Assembly (NCBI GenBank): GCA_947644195.1
Contig: CANRZB010000030.1
Coordinates: 1-45,398, forward strand
Source of the DNA: an uncultured Clostridium sp.
Lineage (GTDB): Bacteria > Bacillota > Clostridia > Lachnospirales > Lachnospiraceae
DNA: 45,398 nucleotides
Direction: 5' to 3'
The position numbers and the translations under genes are program-made. Under the pieces are notes generated by a model. The model was not told the DNA's origin. It saw nothing but the letters and a program-made list of their open reading frames with translations, and did not search any database. Shown in pieces: positions 14,944-22,615 of this stretch. Position 1 is the stretch's first letter. Each line of letters starts with the position of its first letter.

Positions 14944-16731
14944 CTATACGTCCTGGATTTCTTCGATCCCCGTAATATCTGTAGAGATATTCATGGAGTA
15001 ATTAGTATAATAAACTACAAATCCAGGCTTACTCCCGTTTGGTTTTTTGACATGTTTCTTCTGAATATAGTCAATTTCTGCCTTTCCCTGGTCCCTGGCT
15101 TTGGAGTAATAGGCTGCCAGTCTGGCGGCTTCCTCAAAGGTTCGGTCCGGCAATTCTTTCCCATCCGTTTTGACAATTACATGGGAGCCGGCGCTTGCTT
15201 TGGCATGAAACCACCAGTCATTTCCAGTAGCGAAATGAAAGGTCAGTTCATCGTTCTGGTAATTATTTTTGCCGACATACATATGAAATCCGTCAGAGGA
15301 AATATAGTGAAAGGGTTTGCTTTTTTCCGTTTTATGCGGCTTTTTTTTGCCGGTGTTGTGCCTGCGCAGATAGCCGTATTCTGTCAGTTCCTGTTTGATC
15401 GCGGCCAGATCACTTTCCTGTCTTGCAATATCCAGGGCATTACTGATGGATTCCAAATGGCTGATTTCATCCTGTGTCTCAGCAATTTGAACCGTCAATG
15501 CCTCGTAGGTCCGTTTCAGTTTTCCGTATTTTTCAAAAAAATGCTTGGCGTTTTCCATGGCATCCTTAGTATCGTCTAACGGAATGGTAATCGGCTCTCC
15601 GGTATAGTAGTTATCGCAGGTCAGTTTCTTTTCTCCGCCGTGTAGTTCATAGCCGTAGGTCGTCAGCAATTCCCCATAGACCTTATATTTATCCCGTTTT
15701 TCCGTGTCCTTTAGCTGTCGTCTTTGCAAATCATATTTTTTGCGGCTTCGCTCCAGTGCAGTGGTAGTAATACGGCGAAGGTCAGAAGATTTTTGCTGGA
15801 TGCGGGACAGGATTTCCCTGGTGGCATAATATTCCCGCAGCATGGAGCTTACCTGTGGGAAACGCCGAAACGTATACGGTTCGGCCTGTTCATAACTGGT
15901 TAATGCAATACTGGAAAATTCTACCGGCATCCCATCTCGATAATAGATGGTGGGGGTAAAGGCTTTTTCCCGGATTTCCTCCATCATACGGACAAAATTG
16001 CGGTAGAGGTGTAGTTTTTCCATTTCTGTCAGGGAATCCGTGCTTTCCCGATCTGCCAGAGAGGAACGATAGAGCAGTTCTCCCGAAATTTGTGGGCTGA
16101 ATCCGGTCAAAGAGGTGTAAAGGGCTTTGGCCGGGGGAAGCGGTTTCGTTAATATATTCTGCACAAAGATATCTTCCTCTATGGTATAGGGATCTAGCTT
16201 GTCCTGCGTGTTAGGAATAAAATATTCCCGGCCCGGAAGCACTTCCCGTACGGAACTGACCAGGAGGGAAATATGTTTGATACTGTCAATGACCGTGTCA
16301 TGTTCGTCACAGAAGATAATGTTGCTGTGTTTACCCATCAGTTCAATATATAAAGATTTGGTGCAGAGATCCCCCATTTCATTGAGATGTTCCAGTGAAA
16401 GGCGGATGACCCGCTCTAATCCGGCCTGTTCTATGGCGGTGATACGGCAGTTATTGAGGTGTTTGCGCAGGACCATACAAAAAGTAGGCGCCTGCAGGGG
16501 GGAATTTTTGTTATCCTCCGTCAGATAAAGCAGTGGGAGACTGGGGTTGACGGAAATGACAAGACGATGTTGGCTGCGTACCGTCTTACCCTGATCACTG
16601 TTTTTGCTTTGTTTTATCGTTAAAAGAAGCTCGTCCTTTTCCGGTTGTGCAATTTTTGTAATGCGTCCCCCAGTTAAAAGAGTATCTAACTCGGATACCA
16701 GGTTGGCAATTACCATTCCATCGAATGCCAT
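14944..16731 (-). CDS. rqcH: RqcH ribosome quality control protein (NFACT family)
   Basis: The 595-residue protein starts at 16731 with AAGGAGG placed seven bases upstream. It has an N-terminal NFACT-N domain (MAFDGMVIANLVSEL), two helix-hairpin-helix/coiled-coil regions between about 280 and 430, and a C-terminal NFACT-R domain (GFHMYVGKNNYQNDEL, then DWWFHAKASAGSHVI). RqcH binds stalled 50S-peptidyl-tRNA and adds alanine tails that mark the peptide for decay. Older annotations call the family fibronectin-binding (FbpA). Length and domain order are complete. Confidence 0.9.
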   Translation of the reverse strand: MAFDGMVIANLVSELDTLLTGGRITKIAQPEKDELLLTIKQSKNSDQGKTVRSQHRLVISVNPSLPLLYLTEDNKNSPLQAPTFCMVLRKHLNNCRITAIEQAGLERVIRLSLEHLNEMGDLCTKSLYIELMGKHSNIIFCDEHDTVIDSIKHISLLVSSVREVLPGREYFIPNTQDKLDPYTIEEDIFVQNILTKPLPPAKALYTSLTGFSPQISGELLYRSSLADRESTDSLTEMEKLHLYRNFVRMMEEIREKAFTPTIYYRDGMPVEFSSIALTSYEQAEPYTFRRFPQVSSMLREYYATREILSRIQQKSSDLRRITTTALERSRKKYDLQRRQLKDTEKRDKYKVYGELLTTYGYELHGGEKKLTCDNYYTGEPITIPLDDTKDAMENAKHFFEKYGKLKRTYEALTVQIAETQDEISHLESISNALDIARQESDLAAIKQELTEYGYLRRHNTGKKKPHKTEKSKPFHYISSDGFHMYVGKNNYQNDELTFHFATGNDWWFHAKASAGSHVIVKTDGKELPDRTFEEAARLAAYYSKARDQGKAEIDYIQKKHVKKPNGSKPGFVVYYTNYSMNISTDITGIEEIQDV

Positions 16732-17026
16732 GGATACCTCCTTGTGGTTACGTACTTAATCAAATTCAGTTCTGATGTGGCAGATTATATCACATTTCCT
16801 GTCATGCCGCCAGTCAGTTTTTGACCTCTTTGTTCTACTATGTTCCTGGCTCTACATCATACCAGGTTGTTATGCCATCAATCCGTTTTTCGCCTCTTTA
16901 CTCCGTCATAAACGGATGTTCATCAAACGTTTAGCACCTTGCAAACACCTCCAATCCTGCATATTTGCAAGCAAATCTGCCTCTTGTCGGTGTTTGGTGT
17001 GCTAAGGTTCATAGATTCCATGCAGG
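16732..17026. other. Non-coding gap with several hairpins
   Basis: No gene is supported in these 295 bases. TTAGCACC...CAAACACC (16931-16949) pairs imperfectly with GGTGTTTGGTGTGCTAA (16989-17005), with ATTTGC/GCAAAT inside. ATCCGTTT and AAACGGAT form another hairpin near 16880-16916. They follow the carboxypeptidase gene on the minus strand, but none is followed by a T run, so simple terminators are unlikely. They may be a palindromic repeat or a structured RNA. Confidence 0.45.
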
Positions 17027-18313
17027 TTATGCGGCTGTGCTGCTACAAAAAAACAGGTGGCAGAGGAGCTTTGCCAGATAGCGGTGGTCAGCCGAAGTAA
17101 CCTCCTGGGCAGCGGTCAGTGGGATATTATAGATCAGGGATTCTCCTAGATAATATTGTTCATAACCAATAATGTCACCTGCTCGGACAGGGGCAGACAC
17201 AGATTGCGGAAGGTCGTAGGAGATAGCGAGGGTATCCTGTGCCGCAAGGTAGAGAGAGGACAGTTCCTTTTTGACGGTACGATTCAAATGCAGCTCTGCC
17301 AGAGTGCCATTCCGTACCTGTATGGTAGGCAGGGCGGGCTTATCTGGTAGGTTGACGCGGGTAAATGCCTGGAAACCATAATCCATGAGTTTTTTGGTAT
17401 CGGCCCATTTATATGTTTTGTGCGGTGGCCATCCGCAGGCAAGCACACTGGAAATCAGGGTGGTGCCGTTCCGGGTGGCGGCACCGCAGAAGCAGTAACC
17501 GGCATTGCCCGTAAATCCGGTTTTAATACCGATGGCGCCTTCATAGCTGGTTAAAAAAGCGTCCCGGTTCCGAACCTGAAAGGAACGGTTTTTGTTTAAA
17601 CTGTGGAAGGCATGGGAGGGAGTGCGGATAATATCACAGAAGGCTTCATTTTGTATGGCGTAAGCTGCAATGTGGCATAATTCCTTGGCTGTGGTATAGT
17701 GTTCCTCGTCATCCAGGCCATTGGGTGTGACAAAATGAGTATTTACCAGTCCAAGTTCCTCTGCTTTCTGGTTCATAAGTGCGGCAAATCCTTCTACGGA
17801 ACCACCAATATGTTCGGCAATGGCTACAGCGGTGTCGTTATGGGATTCCAACATCAGAGAATACAGCAGATCCTTGAGCACAAATGTTTCTCCAGACTGG
17901 GCGTTTAACTGGACATCCGGCATGGAAGCAGCGTGGGAAGAAAAGGTGACTTCATCAGCAAGATTGCCCTGTTCCAATGCCAGGATACAAGTCATAATTT
18001 TGGTAGTGCTTGCCATGGGCAGAGGTTCCTCCTCTGCTTTTCCAAAAAGCACCCGCCCGCTGTCGGCGTCGATCAGGCAGCTAGCTTTGGCATGCAGGGC
18101 AGATGGAGGGGTTACATTAGTTTCGGCGGCTCCCAGCTGAACAGCAGTATATTGGATGTTCTGGGGTTTTGCACTGATGTTGCTCCGTTCTGAGGTAAAC
18201 GGCGGCTGACCAGCCAGCTGGGTATGTAATGCGTTCCACAGTGCCAGACCGGAGAGCAGGATGCTGACGGATAACAGAAGGGAACAGATGATTTTCTGCA
18301 GAATGGAGTACAT
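17027..18313 (-). CDS. D-alanyl-D-alanine carboxypeptidase, DacF/PBP5 type
   Basis: This penicillin-binding serine peptidase (family S11) trims the terminal D-Ala of peptidoglycan stem peptides outside the membrane. It has 428 residues from ATG 18313 (AAGGAGA upstream). A hydrophobic segment at 8-27 is a signal peptide or anchor. Catalytic motifs are STTK (Ser102, Lys105), SHN (157-159) and KTG (264-266), followed by the family's C-terminal beta domain from about 320. No clear C-terminal amphipathic membrane helix is seen; the protein ends in LCHLFFCSSTAA. It is divergent from the decarboxylase operon. Confidence 0.9.
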   Translation of the reverse strand: MYSILQKIICSLLLSVSILLSGLALWNALHTQLAGQPPFTSERSNISAKPQNIQYTAVQLGAAETNVTPPSALHAKASCLIDADSGRVLFGKAEEEPLPMASTTKIMTCILALEQGNLADEVTFSSHAASMPDVQLNAQSGETFVLKDLLYSLMLESHNDTAVAIAEHIGGSVEGFAALMNQKAEELGLVNTHFVTPNGLDDEEHYTTAKELCHIAAYAIQNEAFCDIIRTPSHAFHSLNKNRSFQVRNRDAFLTSYEGAIGIKTGFTGNAGYCFCGAATRNGTTLISSVLACGWPPHKTYKWADTKKLMDYGFQAFTRVNLPDKPALPTIQVRNGTLAELHLNRTVKKELSSLYLAAQDTLAISYDLPQSVSAPVRAGDIIGYEQYYLGESLIYNIPLTAAQEVTSADHRYLAKLLCHLFFCSSTAA

Positions 18314-18523
18314 ATTGATTGGTCTCCTTGTACCATGTAAACTTTGTAATAATCCTATGCAAAATCAATAAATAATATGAAAAAAGGTTATGTGATTGTT
18401 TTATGTCAAACATAAAGTTGCCGGTTTGTAAATGGAAATCGAAAAAAAGAGGAAAGTCAAAAAAAAGGTTGCTATTTCCAGCCAAAAGAGATAGAATTAT
18501 ACTCGGTGTAAATTTGTTTTTAG

Positions 18524-18558
18524 GTTATGATTTGCGGGGTTGGACAGTAAATCATAAC
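18524..18558 (+). promoter_or_regulatory. Operator-like inverted repeat before decarboxylase operon
   Basis: GTTATGATTT (18524-18533) and AAATCATAAC (18549-18558) are perfect 10-base arms with a 15-base spacer, 36 bases before the first start codon. A weak promoter, TTTCCA (18475) and TATACT (18498) 17 bases apart, would start transcription near 18510, placing the repeat just downstream of the start site as a repressor operator would be. The rest of the 280-base gap from 18314 holds AT-rich sequence without a further feature. Confidence 0.55.
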
Positions 18559-18593
18559 GTTTCAAATTATTTTAACAATATGGAGGGCTGAAC

Positions 18594-20027
18594 ATGAGTA
18601 ACACAAATGCTATGTCAGCGAAAGACCGCATTGCGGCTTTGGTTGACGACAATAGTTTTGTTGAGATCGGTGCAGGCGTTACCAAGAGAAGCACAGATTT
18701 CAACATGCAGGAAAAGTCAGTACCTGCTGACGGGGTCGTTACAGGGTATGGACTGATCCAGAATAATCCGGTTTATATCTACAGCCAGGATGCATCTGCG
18801 ATGAATGGTACGGTTGGCGAGATGCATGCAGGTAAGATTGCGCATGTCTATGAGCTTGCAATGAAAACAGGCGTTCCAGTGGTCGGTCTGATTGACTGTG
18901 CCGGGATGCGTTTGCAGGAATCAACGGACGCTCTGGCCGGGTTTGGTAAAATTTACAGGATGAAGGCAAAAGCATCCGGTGTTGTTCCACAGATTAGTGC
19001 TATTTTTGGAAATTGCGGCGGTGGTGTTGCTGTCATGGCGGCCATGAGCGATTTTACCTTTATGGAGCAGAAGGAGGCCAAGCTTTTTGTCAACTCACCG
19101 AATACACTGGATCAGAACTATACATCCAAGCTGGATACGGCGGGAGCTGATTTTCAGAAGACGGCTTCTACCGTGGACTTTATCGTAGAGGGAGAAAATG
19201 AACTGTTACAATCGGTGCGTGAACTGGTAAGTATCCTGCCGGCAAATAACAATGAGACAGCATTTTCCGATGAGTGTATGGATGACTTAAACCGTCTGGT
19301 ACCGGATTTTGGGACAGAGCTGGCAGATCCGGCGGTTGCCCTGGAGGATCTGGGAGATAATAACTTCTTCTTGGAAGTAAAGAAGGGGTATGCAAAAGAG
19401 ATGGTTACCGGTTTCCTGTGTCTGGATGGAATCACGATCGGCGTCGTGGCAAACCGTACCGCAGAATATGATGCGGATGGCAAGACGGCAGCAGAGTATG
19501 CACCTCGTCTGACAACCGCAGGCTGTGAGAAGGCCGCTGCATTTGTTTCCGTGTGCGATGCCTTTAATATTCCAGTTTTGTCAATGACGAATGTCGAGGG
19601 ATATGCCACTTCTGTTGAGGAAGAGAAAACGATCGCCTCTGCAGCAGCAAAGTTGACAGCGGCATTTGTGGAAGCCGATGTTCCTAAAGTAAATCTCATT
19701 ATCGGAAATGCTTATGGCAGCGCTTATATTACCATGAACTCCAAGCATATCGGTGCGGATATGGTATTTGCTCTGCCGGATGCAAAGATCGGTATGATGG
19801 ATGCAGAGGTTGCAGCAAAGATTATGTATGCAGATGAAAAGGATGTGGATCTTTCTGCTAGGGCAGCCGAGTTTGCAGAGCAGTCTGGAACCGATGCGGC
19901 AGCAGCAAGAGGATATATTGATTCTGTGATTGCGCCAGAGAGTGCTAGAAAGCAGCTGATGTATGCATTTGAAATGTTGTATTCCAAGAGTGAGTACCCG
20001 ATTGGCAAGAAGCACGGGACGATTTAA
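18594..20027 (+). CDS. mmdA: Acyl-CoA carboxyltransferase, MmdA/12S type
   Basis: The 477-residue product starts at ATG 18594 with GGAGGG upstream. It has the two crotonase-like halves of biotin-dependent carboxyltransferases. The N-half shows DCAGMRLQEST and GNCGGGVAVMAAMSDF; the C-half shows NVEGYATS and IGNAYGSAYITMNSKHIGADMV. This family moves a carboxyl group between a CoA ester and carboxybiotin. Best matches in pattern are methylmalonyl-CoA decarboxylase alpha and transcarboxylase 12S; malonyl- or glutaconyl-CoA cannot be excluded. It opens a five-gene operon that holds its carrier and sodium pump. At about 477 residues it is somewhat shorter than typical MmdA. Confidence 0.85.
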   Translation: MSNTNAMSAKDRIAALVDDNSFVEIGAGVTKRSTDFNMQEKSVPADGVVTGYGLIQNNPVYIYSQDASAMNGTVGEMHAGKIAHVYELAMKTGVPVVGLIDCAGMRLQESTDALAGFGKIYRMKAKASGVVPQISAIFGNCGGGVAVMAAMSDFTFMEQKEAKLFVNSPNTLDQNYTSKLDTAGADFQKTASTVDFIVEGENELLQSVRELVSILPANNNETAFSDECMDDLNRLVPDFGTELADPAVALEDLGDNNFFLEVKKGYAKEMVTGFLCLDGITIGVVANRTAEYDADGKTAAEYAPRLTTAGCEKAAAFVSVCDAFNIPVLSMTNVEGYATSVEEEKTIASAAAKLTAAFVEADVPKVNLIIGNAYGSAYITMNSKHIGADMVFALPDAKIGMMDAEVAAKIMYADEKDVDLSARAAEFAEQSGTDAAAARGYIDSVIAPESARKQLMYAFEMLYSKSEYPIGKKHGTI

Positions 20028-20045
20028 TTGGAAAAGGAGAGACAT

Positions 20046-20864
20046 ATGAAGCATTTAAATAAAAAAATCACATTTGTTCTCTGTGTGTTGTCTTTTGGAT
20101 TACTTCTGTCTGGCTGTAATGTGAGTTTAACGAAGCAAAATAAAAATTTTGCTGAGAAAAAACTTAAAAAAAGTGCAGACAGCGCCATTGAAGAGTGGTT
20201 TAAGGTAGACTATGCCGCCCAGATGGATCAATACCAGCAGGCCATTGATTACTATGATGGTATGAAGGATCAATTTAGTCAATCCGACTGGGAGAGTTAT
20301 CAGACACAGCGGGCAGAGTGGGTAAAGCAGATAAAAGAGTTCAAGAAAAATGCCGATTTACAGAAAAAATATGGCAAAGAAAAGAAAAAAGAGGTCGGGA
20401 AACCGGAATATACGATTAGTTCCGAGTCTGCTACCGTCAATATTACAGTGCAGACCGAGAAAGGAAAGAAACTAATCTTTTCTGTATCCTATGACAAAAA
20501 GGGCAGTCAGACAGAGCTTCGCATTGAGGAGTATAAGACGCTCGGACAGAAGATGGGAAAAGCCGGACTCAATACGATCATGAGCATGGCGATTGTATTT
20601 GTGGTATTGATCTTTATTTCCCTGGTTATTAGCTGTTTTGTGATTATTGGGATACTCCAGAACAGGAAGAACCAGAAAATGGCAGCCAGCGTGCAGATTG
20701 CACCGGTGCCAGTGCAGCCATCTACGGCTGTGAAGGCTCCTTCTTCGGAGGAGGATCTAATGGATGACCTGGAACTTGTTGCAGTGATCACAGCGGCAGT
20801 GGCGGCAGCCAGTGAGACAGAAAGCGCCGATGGATTGGTAATCCGTTCTATTGTACGCCGATAA
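20046..20864 (+). CDS. OadG-like subunit fused to a lipoprotein domain
   Basis: ATG 20046 follows AAAGGAGA by five bases and gives 272 residues. The N-terminus is a lipoprotein signal with lipobox LLSGC (Cys24). Residues 30-165 are a charged extracellular domain with EEWFKVDYAAQMDQYQQ, similar in style to DUF3887-like domains. One membrane helix follows (178-204), then a short cytosolic tail ending ELVAVITAAVAAASE and DGLVIRSIVRR (243-272), which is the C-terminal signature of OadG/MmdC small subunits. Ordinary OadG proteins are about 80-100 residues and lack the outer domain. It should assemble the decarboxylase at the membrane; the outer domain has no known role. Confidence 0.75.
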   Translation: MKHLNKKITFVLCVLSFGLLLSGCNVSLTKQNKNFAEKKLKKSADSAIEEWFKVDYAAQMDQYQQAIDYYDGMKDQFSQSDWESYQTQRAEWVKQIKEFKKNADLQKKYGKEKKKEVGKPEYTISSESATVNITVQTEKGKKLIFSVSYDKKGSQTELRIEEYKTLGQKMGKAGLNTIMSMAIVFVVLIFISLVISCFVIIGILQNRKNQKMAASVQIAPVPVQPSTAVKAPSSEEDLMDDLELVAVITAAVAAASETESADGLVIRSIVRR

Positions 20865-20957
20865 GCTACAGTGAAGCAAAGCTTATCTGTTAGTGGCTGG
20901 TAGGATGAGAAGTATGTAAGAATGGAAGATATATCATTAATAATGGAGGAAGAAATC

Positions 20958-21326
20958 ATGAAAAATTATACGATTACAGTCAATGGGACTGCTTATGATG
21001 TAACAGTAGAAGAGGGAACGGGATCTGCAGCGCCGGCTAAGCAGGCAGCAGCGCCAAAGAAGGCGGCACCGGCAGCGCCGAAAGCTGCACAGGGAGCTTC
21101 CGCAGGCCAGGGGGCAACGAAAGTCAATGCGCCGATGCCGGGTAAGATTTTATCTGTGAAGGTAAGTGCCGGGCAGGCGGTCAAGAAAGGGGACGTCCTG
21201 ATGATCCTGGAAGCTATGAAGATGGAGAATGAAGTGGTAGCTCCAAGTGACGGTACCATCGCAAGCATTGATGTGACAGAGGGATCTTCGGTGGAAGCTG
21301 GCGCTGTATTGGCATCACTGAACTAA
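20958..21326 (+). CDS. Biotin carboxyl carrier protein of the decarboxylase
   Basis: ATG 20958 has GGAGGA seven bases upstream and gives 122 residues; an earlier in-frame ATG at 20922 has no good site. Residues 1-20 are a short N-terminal strand region, 21-55 an Ala/Pro/Lys-rich flexible linker, and 56-122 the biotinyl domain. The biotin lysine is Lys88 in EAMKMEN, and PMPGKI and GDVLMI are typical. The linker lets the carrier swing between the carboxyltransferases and the membrane pump. It is the only biotin domain in the operon, since neither carboxyltransferase carries one. Confidence 0.92.
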   Translation: MKNYTITVNGTAYDVTVEEGTGSAAPAKQAAAPKKAAPAAPKAAQGASAGQGATKVNAPMPGKILSVKVSAGQAVKKGDVLMILEAMKMENEVVAPSDGTIASIDVTEGSSVEAGAVLASLN

Positions 21327-21379
21327 TTTAGTAGATTTGAGACAATGGCTGGCAGGAGGATTACTTCCTATCAGCACTG

Positions 21380-21405
21380 AAACAGGTCAGCGTTGCGCCC
21401 TGTTT
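21380..21405 (+). other. Intercistronic hairpin in decarboxylase operon
   Basis: AAACAGG (21380-21386) pairs with CCTGTTT (21399-21405) with an inner GCG/CGC stem, in the 120-base gap before the pump gene. The T run is short, so partial termination or RNA stabilisation between the carrier and pump genes is more likely than a full stop. Confidence 0.5.
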
Positions 21406-21446
21406 TAGTATATGCCTACTATGCAGCGCAGAAATGAGGAGTTACG

Positions 21447-22598
21447 ATGGATTACGTTATGGACACGCTGGGGAATCTGGCCCACCAGACGGCGTTTTTT
21501 AACCTGACGCTGGGAAACTATCTGATGATTATCGTGGGCTGTATATTCCTGTATCTAGCGATTAAAAAAGAATATGAGCCATTGTTGCTGGTGCCGATTG
21601 CTTTTGGCATGATCCTGGTAAATATTTATCCGGATATCATGGCGAAGCCAGAGGATACGGCGAATGGCGTAGGTGGTTTGTTACACTATTTTTATATCTT
21701 GGACGAGTGGAGTATTTTACCTTCTCTGATCTTCCTGGGTGTGGGGGCAATGACGGATTTTGGACCGCTCATTGCAAATCCGATGAGTTTTCTGCTGGGG
21801 GCAGCCGCACAGTTTGGTATTTTCTCTGCCTATCTGATTGCGATCCTGTTAGGATTTAATGACAAGGCAGCCGCTGCCATTTCCATTATCGGTGGAGCGG
21901 ATGGCCCGACTTCCATCTTTTTGTGTGGTAAGCTCGGTCAGACGGAATACATGGGGCCGATTGCTGTGGCGGCATACTCCTATATGTCACTGGTTCCGAT
22001 TATCCAGCCGCCAATCATGAAATTATTGACAACCAAGAAAGAGCGGCAGATCAAGATGGAACAGCTTCGTCCGGTATCGAAACTGGAAAAAATTCTGTTC
22101 CCAATCATTGTTACGATTATTGTCTGTTTAATTCTGCCTACCACAGCCCCTCTTGTGGGAATGTTGATGTTAGGAAATTTATTCAAAGAAAGTGGCGTGG
22201 TAAAGCAGTTGACCGAGACTGCTTCCAACGCATTGATGTACATTGTGGTAATTTTGCTGGGAACTTCCGTGGGGGCTTCCACGAGTGCAGAAGCATTTTT
22301 AAAGTTCACAACACTGAAGATCGTGGCTCTGGGTCTGGTTGCTTTTGCAGTCGGCACGGCAGCTGGCGTCTGCTTTGGTAAACTGATGTGTCTGGCAACG
22401 CGGGGCAAGGTGAATCCGTTAATCGGCTCTGCCGGAGTATCTGCGGTACCGATGGCTGCCAGAGTTTCACAGAAGGTTGGCGCAGAGGAAGACCCTACTA
22501 ACTTCCTGCTGATGCATGCAATGGGCCCGAATGTGGCAGGTGTTATTGGAACTGCCGTTGCGGCGGGTGTATTTATGGCAATCTTTGGCATTAATTAG
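21447..22598 (+). CDS. mmdB: Sodium-pumping decarboxylase beta subunit (OadB/MmdB)
   Basis: The 383-residue product (ATG 21447, TGAGGAG upstream) is the membrane part of the biotin-dependent sodium pumps. It has about nine to eleven hydrophobic segments and the conserved block IIGGADGPTSIFLCGKLG, where the Asp and neighbouring residues handle sodium and decarboxylation of carboxybiotin. A second conserved stretch is IGSAGVSAVPMAARVSQ. It releases CO2 from the carrier and exports sodium. Sequence does not distinguish oxaloacetate from methylmalonyl-CoA systems. It follows the carrier gene and precedes the 5S-type subunit by 17 bases. Confidence 0.92.
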   Translation: MDYVMDTLGNLAHQTAFFNLTLGNYLMIIVGCIFLYLAIKKEYEPLLLVPIAFGMILVNIYPDIMAKPEDTANGVGGLLHYFYILDEWSILPSLIFLGVGAMTDFGPLIANPMSFLLGAAAQFGIFSAYLIAILLGFNDKAAAAISIIGGADGPTSIFLCGKLGQTEYMGPIAVAAYSYMSLVPIIQPPIMKLLTTKKERQIKMEQLRPVSKLEKILFPIIVTIIVCLILPTTAPLVGMLMLGNLFKESGVVKQLTETASNALMYIVVILLGTSVGASTSAEAFLKFTTLKIVALGLVAFAVGTAAGVCFGKLMCLATRGKVNPLIGSAGVSAVPMAARVSQKVGAEEDPTNFLLMHAMGPNVAGVIGTAVAAGVFMAIFGIN

Positions 22599-22615
22599 AA
22601 AGGAGAAATGATAAA

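Noticed and set aside
14845-15579. Long plus-strand open frame of 244 codons
   Set aside because: It lies antisense to rqcH, whose motifs and ribosome binding site are clear, and its product is a Phe/Cys-rich shadow peptide.
21980-22591. Minus-strand open frame of 203 codons
   Set aside because: It mirrors the sodium-pump gene, whose conserved GGADGPTS block decides the true strand.
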